Shown one piece after another: positions 6,595-8,541 of a DNA stretch of 8,541 bases. Under the pieces are notes generated by a model, which saw only the letters and a list, made by a program, of their open reading frames with translations, was not told the DNA's origin and made no database searches. The translations under genes and the position numbers were made by a program. The DNA lies in assembly GCA_023135255.1 (NCBI GenBank), contig JAGLTN010000012.1, positions 1 to 8,541 of the forward strand. The letters run 5' to 3'. Position 1 is the stretch's first letter; each line of letters starts with the position of its first letter. The stretch is from Planctomycetota bacterium. GTDB lineage: Bacteria; Planctomycetota; Phycisphaerae; Sedimentisphaerales; Anaerobacaceae.

Positions 6595-8541
6595 ATGAAT
6601 TTTCAGGATACCTATAAAAGAGCTGCTTATTTAGATTTTTTTAGAGATACATTACTGCCGGAAGATTTTTATATTACAAATGAACCAATTGATTTCCAAA
6701 CAGACATAACAAAGAAAGTTGTTAAAATCGGTGAAGTACCATCACTTGACTTGCCTGTATTCGAGATCAAGCATAAGTCTGAAAATGACCCCCGTGTTAC
6801 ACTTTCTAAAGAAGCATTCCGTATCCTTGCTAACTATGGCAAACAGCAAGCCCTGATTCTATTTATTTCCACGAAGGCTGCTAATTTTCGGCTTTCTCTG
6901 GTAACACTTGATTTAAAATTAGAAGGTAAAAAACCCAAAACGGCCTTTTCCAATCCCAGGCGATATTCATTTTTCCTTGGGCCCGAAGCAAAACTTCATA
7001 CCATACAGGAATACCTCTCAAAGCCAGGGAGAGTAAAGGATTTCGAAGACCTCAAAAGCCGCTTCTCAATTGAAGTAGTTAATAAAGAATTTTACGATTC
7101 AATCGCCACACTATTTACTTTTCTAACTGGCGGAAAACGCGGCACTGGCAAAAAGGCCATAGATACCGGAAAAGGACTGCTGGAACTTCCGCAAACTACC
7201 GATGACACGATAAAAAAGAATTTTGCGGTTAGGCTCATAGGCCGTCTTATCTTCTGCTGGTTCTTAAAGAAAAAGAAATCGAAATCAAAAGATGGAATAG
7301 CACTCTTACCGGAACAGCTTCTATCTGCCGAGGCGATTAAGCCCAACAAGGGGATTGGAGTATTTTATCATTCTGTCCTTGAGCCTTTGTTCTTTGAGGT
7401 TTTGAATACTCCGATAGATGAACGCAATAACGAATTCAAAAAAGAGCCTTGGTCAATAATACCGTTTCTCAATGGTGGTCTTTTTGCACCTCATGAGGAC
7501 GATTTTTATAAACTTACTTTTAATGGCATATCAGAACATCTCAATACTTTAATTATCCCTGACGATTGGCTTAAAGAACTTTTTAAAGTATTTGAAACCT
7601 ACAATTTTACCATTGATGAGAATACCTCTATTGATGTCGAACTTTCAATCGAGCCGGAAATGTTAGGCCGTATTTTTGAAAATCTCCTTGCAGAAATAAA
7701 CCCAGAAACAGGGGAGACCGCTCGCAAAGCCACCGGGAGCTATTACACTCCAAGGCCAATAGTCGAATATATGGTCGATGAGAGTATCAAGCAATATCTG
7801 GCAACTAAAACCGGCATTGCAGATGATAAATTTGTGACACTTCTTTCCTACAGTGATGAAGATGCTTATCTGACCGAGATAGAAAAAGATAATATCCTCA
7901 ATGCCCTCGATACCATTAAAATTATTGACCCCGCCTGTGGTTCAGGAGCATTCCCAATGGGTATCTTACAGAAGATACTTCTTATCCTTCAAAAGATTGA
8001 TCCAGATTCAAAAAAATGGCTTAAAAGGATATTGGCTAAAATCGACAATACTCTTGCAAGAAAAGAATTTGAAAAAGAACTTAAGTCTGAGACCATAAAT
8101 TATATTCATAAACTTGGCATAATTCAGAATTCCATCTTCGGCGTGGATATTCAGCCGATTGCTGTTGAAATTTCAAAGCTAAGGTTTTTCCTGTCTTTAA
8201 TTGTCGACGAAAATGTCAACGATAAAGAAAAGAACAGAGGTGTTAAACCTTTGCCTAACCTTGAATTTAAATTTGTCTGTGCAAATACCTTGATTGATTT
8301 ACCTAAGGCAGAAGTCGCTGAAAGCAAAAAATCACAGAGTAAGTATGGCCCCAAAGAGTACAAAGGTCAAAACCTAATGCTTGAGGCTACGGACGAAATA
8401 AGTGAGCTAAAGAAATTGCGGGATGAATACCTCAATAGCTACGGCAAGGAAAAGATACTAATCGAAGAAAAATTCCGCAAAGTCCAGTCAAAGATGTTTG
8501 ACCATAGCTTAAACTGGCAGGGAAAAGAAACACAAACCTTG
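6595..8541 (+). CDS. Eco57I-type N6-adenine DNA methyltransferase of an R-M-like system (3' end outside window)
   Basis: The frame is open from the ATG at 6595 through the last base, giving 649 residues without a stop, so the gene continues past the window. It begins four bases after the helicase stop. The SAM-binding motif I is DPACGSGAF (445-453), preceded by TGSYYTPRPIVEYM (380-393). It is followed by FGVDIQPIAVEISKLRFFLSL (starting at 515) and PLPNLEFKFVCANTLI (from 552). These are typical of Eco57I/type IIG/type ISP methylases. Upstream landmarks of the same family are RLIGRLIFCWFLKKK (213-227) and PFLNGGLFAP (290-299). The catalytic NPPY motif and the target-recognition domain should lie just beyond the edge. 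It would methylate adenine in a specific site to protect host DNA. The N-terminal PVFEIKHKSENDPRVTLS (54-71) has an E-x-K that could mark a degenerate or active nuclease fold, but this is unproven. A DISARM DrmMI or PglX-like role is possible. Confidence 0.88.
   Translation, partial: MNFQDTYKRAAYLDFFRDTLLPEDFYITNEPIDFQTDITKKVVKIGEVPSLDLPVFEIKHKSENDPRVTLSKEAFRILANYGKQQALILFISTKAANFRLSLVTLDLKLEGKKPKTAFSNPRRYSFFLGPEAKLHTIQEYLSKPGRVKDFEDLKSRFSIEVVNKEFYDSIATLFTFLTGGKRGTGKKAIDTGKGLLELPQTTDDTIKKNFAVRLIGRLIFCWFLKKKKSKSKDGIALLPEQLLSAEAIKPNKGIGVFYHSVLEPLFFEVLNTPIDERNNEFKKEPWSIIPFLNGGLFAPHEDDFYKLTFNGISEHLNTLIIPDDWLKELFKVFETYNFTIDENTSIDVELSIEPEMLGRIFENLLAEINPETGETARKATGSYYTPRPIVEYMVDESIKQYLATKTGIADDKFVTLLSYSDEDAYLTEIEKDNILNALDTIKIIDPACGSGAFPMGILQKILLILQKIDPDSKKWLKRILAKIDNTLARKEFEKELKSETINYIHKLGIIQNSIFGVDIQPIAVEISKLRFFLSLIVDENVNDKEKNRGVKPLPNLEFKFVCANTLIDLPKAEVAESKKSQSKYGPKEYKGQNLMLEATDEISELKKLRDEYLNSYGKEKILIEEKFRKVQSKMFDHSLNWQGKETQTL

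Noticed and set aside
1..8541. CRISPR arrays, tRNA genes, insertion sequences and long direct or inverted repeats
   Set aside because: Reading through both strands I saw no regularly spaced repeats, cloverleaf-like segments or transposase motifs; a computed repeat and tRNA scan would be needed to be certain.

Overview
The window is an AT-rich stretch of bacterial (possibly archaeal) DNA. All its recognisable genes lie on the + strand and belong to defence-type families. No rRNA, tRNA, transposase or CRISPR array was seen. Nothing in the sequence fixes the host lineage. The low GC, frequent AGA/AGG arginine codons and tightly packed genes suit many low-GC bacteria, so I leave the taxon open.

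Left module (2-2867). The window opens inside an OLD-family ATPase/TOPRIM nuclease whose N-terminus, including Walker A, lies upstream. Its last 11 bases overlap the start of a short UvrD/Rep-like superfamily 1 helicase. This pair is the layout of the Gabija anti-phage system (GajA + GajB, also called a class 2 OLD nuclease with a UvrD partner). The helicase ends in a four-cysteine topoisomerase-type zinc finger, an uncommon addition worth checking.

Junction (2868-3347). A small uncharacterised ORF (87 aa) follows the helicase after 17 bases. Then comes a spacer of about 200 bases with no confident gene. It holds a candidate sigma70-type promoter, a 25-codon mini-ORF and a good Shine-Dalgarno sequence for the next gene.

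Right module (3348-8541). A 1080-aa protein fuses an N-terminal phospholipase-D-type (HKD) nuclease domain to a Snf2-like superfamily 2 helicase. Four bases after it starts a large Eco57I-type N6-adenine DNA methyltransferase. That gene stays open to the window edge: 649 codons are visible, with SAM motif I present and the catalytic NPPY motif and specificity domain presumably beyond the edge. Together they look like an ATP-dependent restriction-modification-like system: the methyltransferase would mark self DNA, and the helicase-nuclease would translocate on and cut unmodified DNA. The layout resembles a split type ISP/type I enzyme with a PLD nuclease in place of the usual PD-(D/E)XK nuclease, or the DrmD-DrmMI part of a DISARM-like locus. 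The whole window reads as a defence island with two abutting modules.
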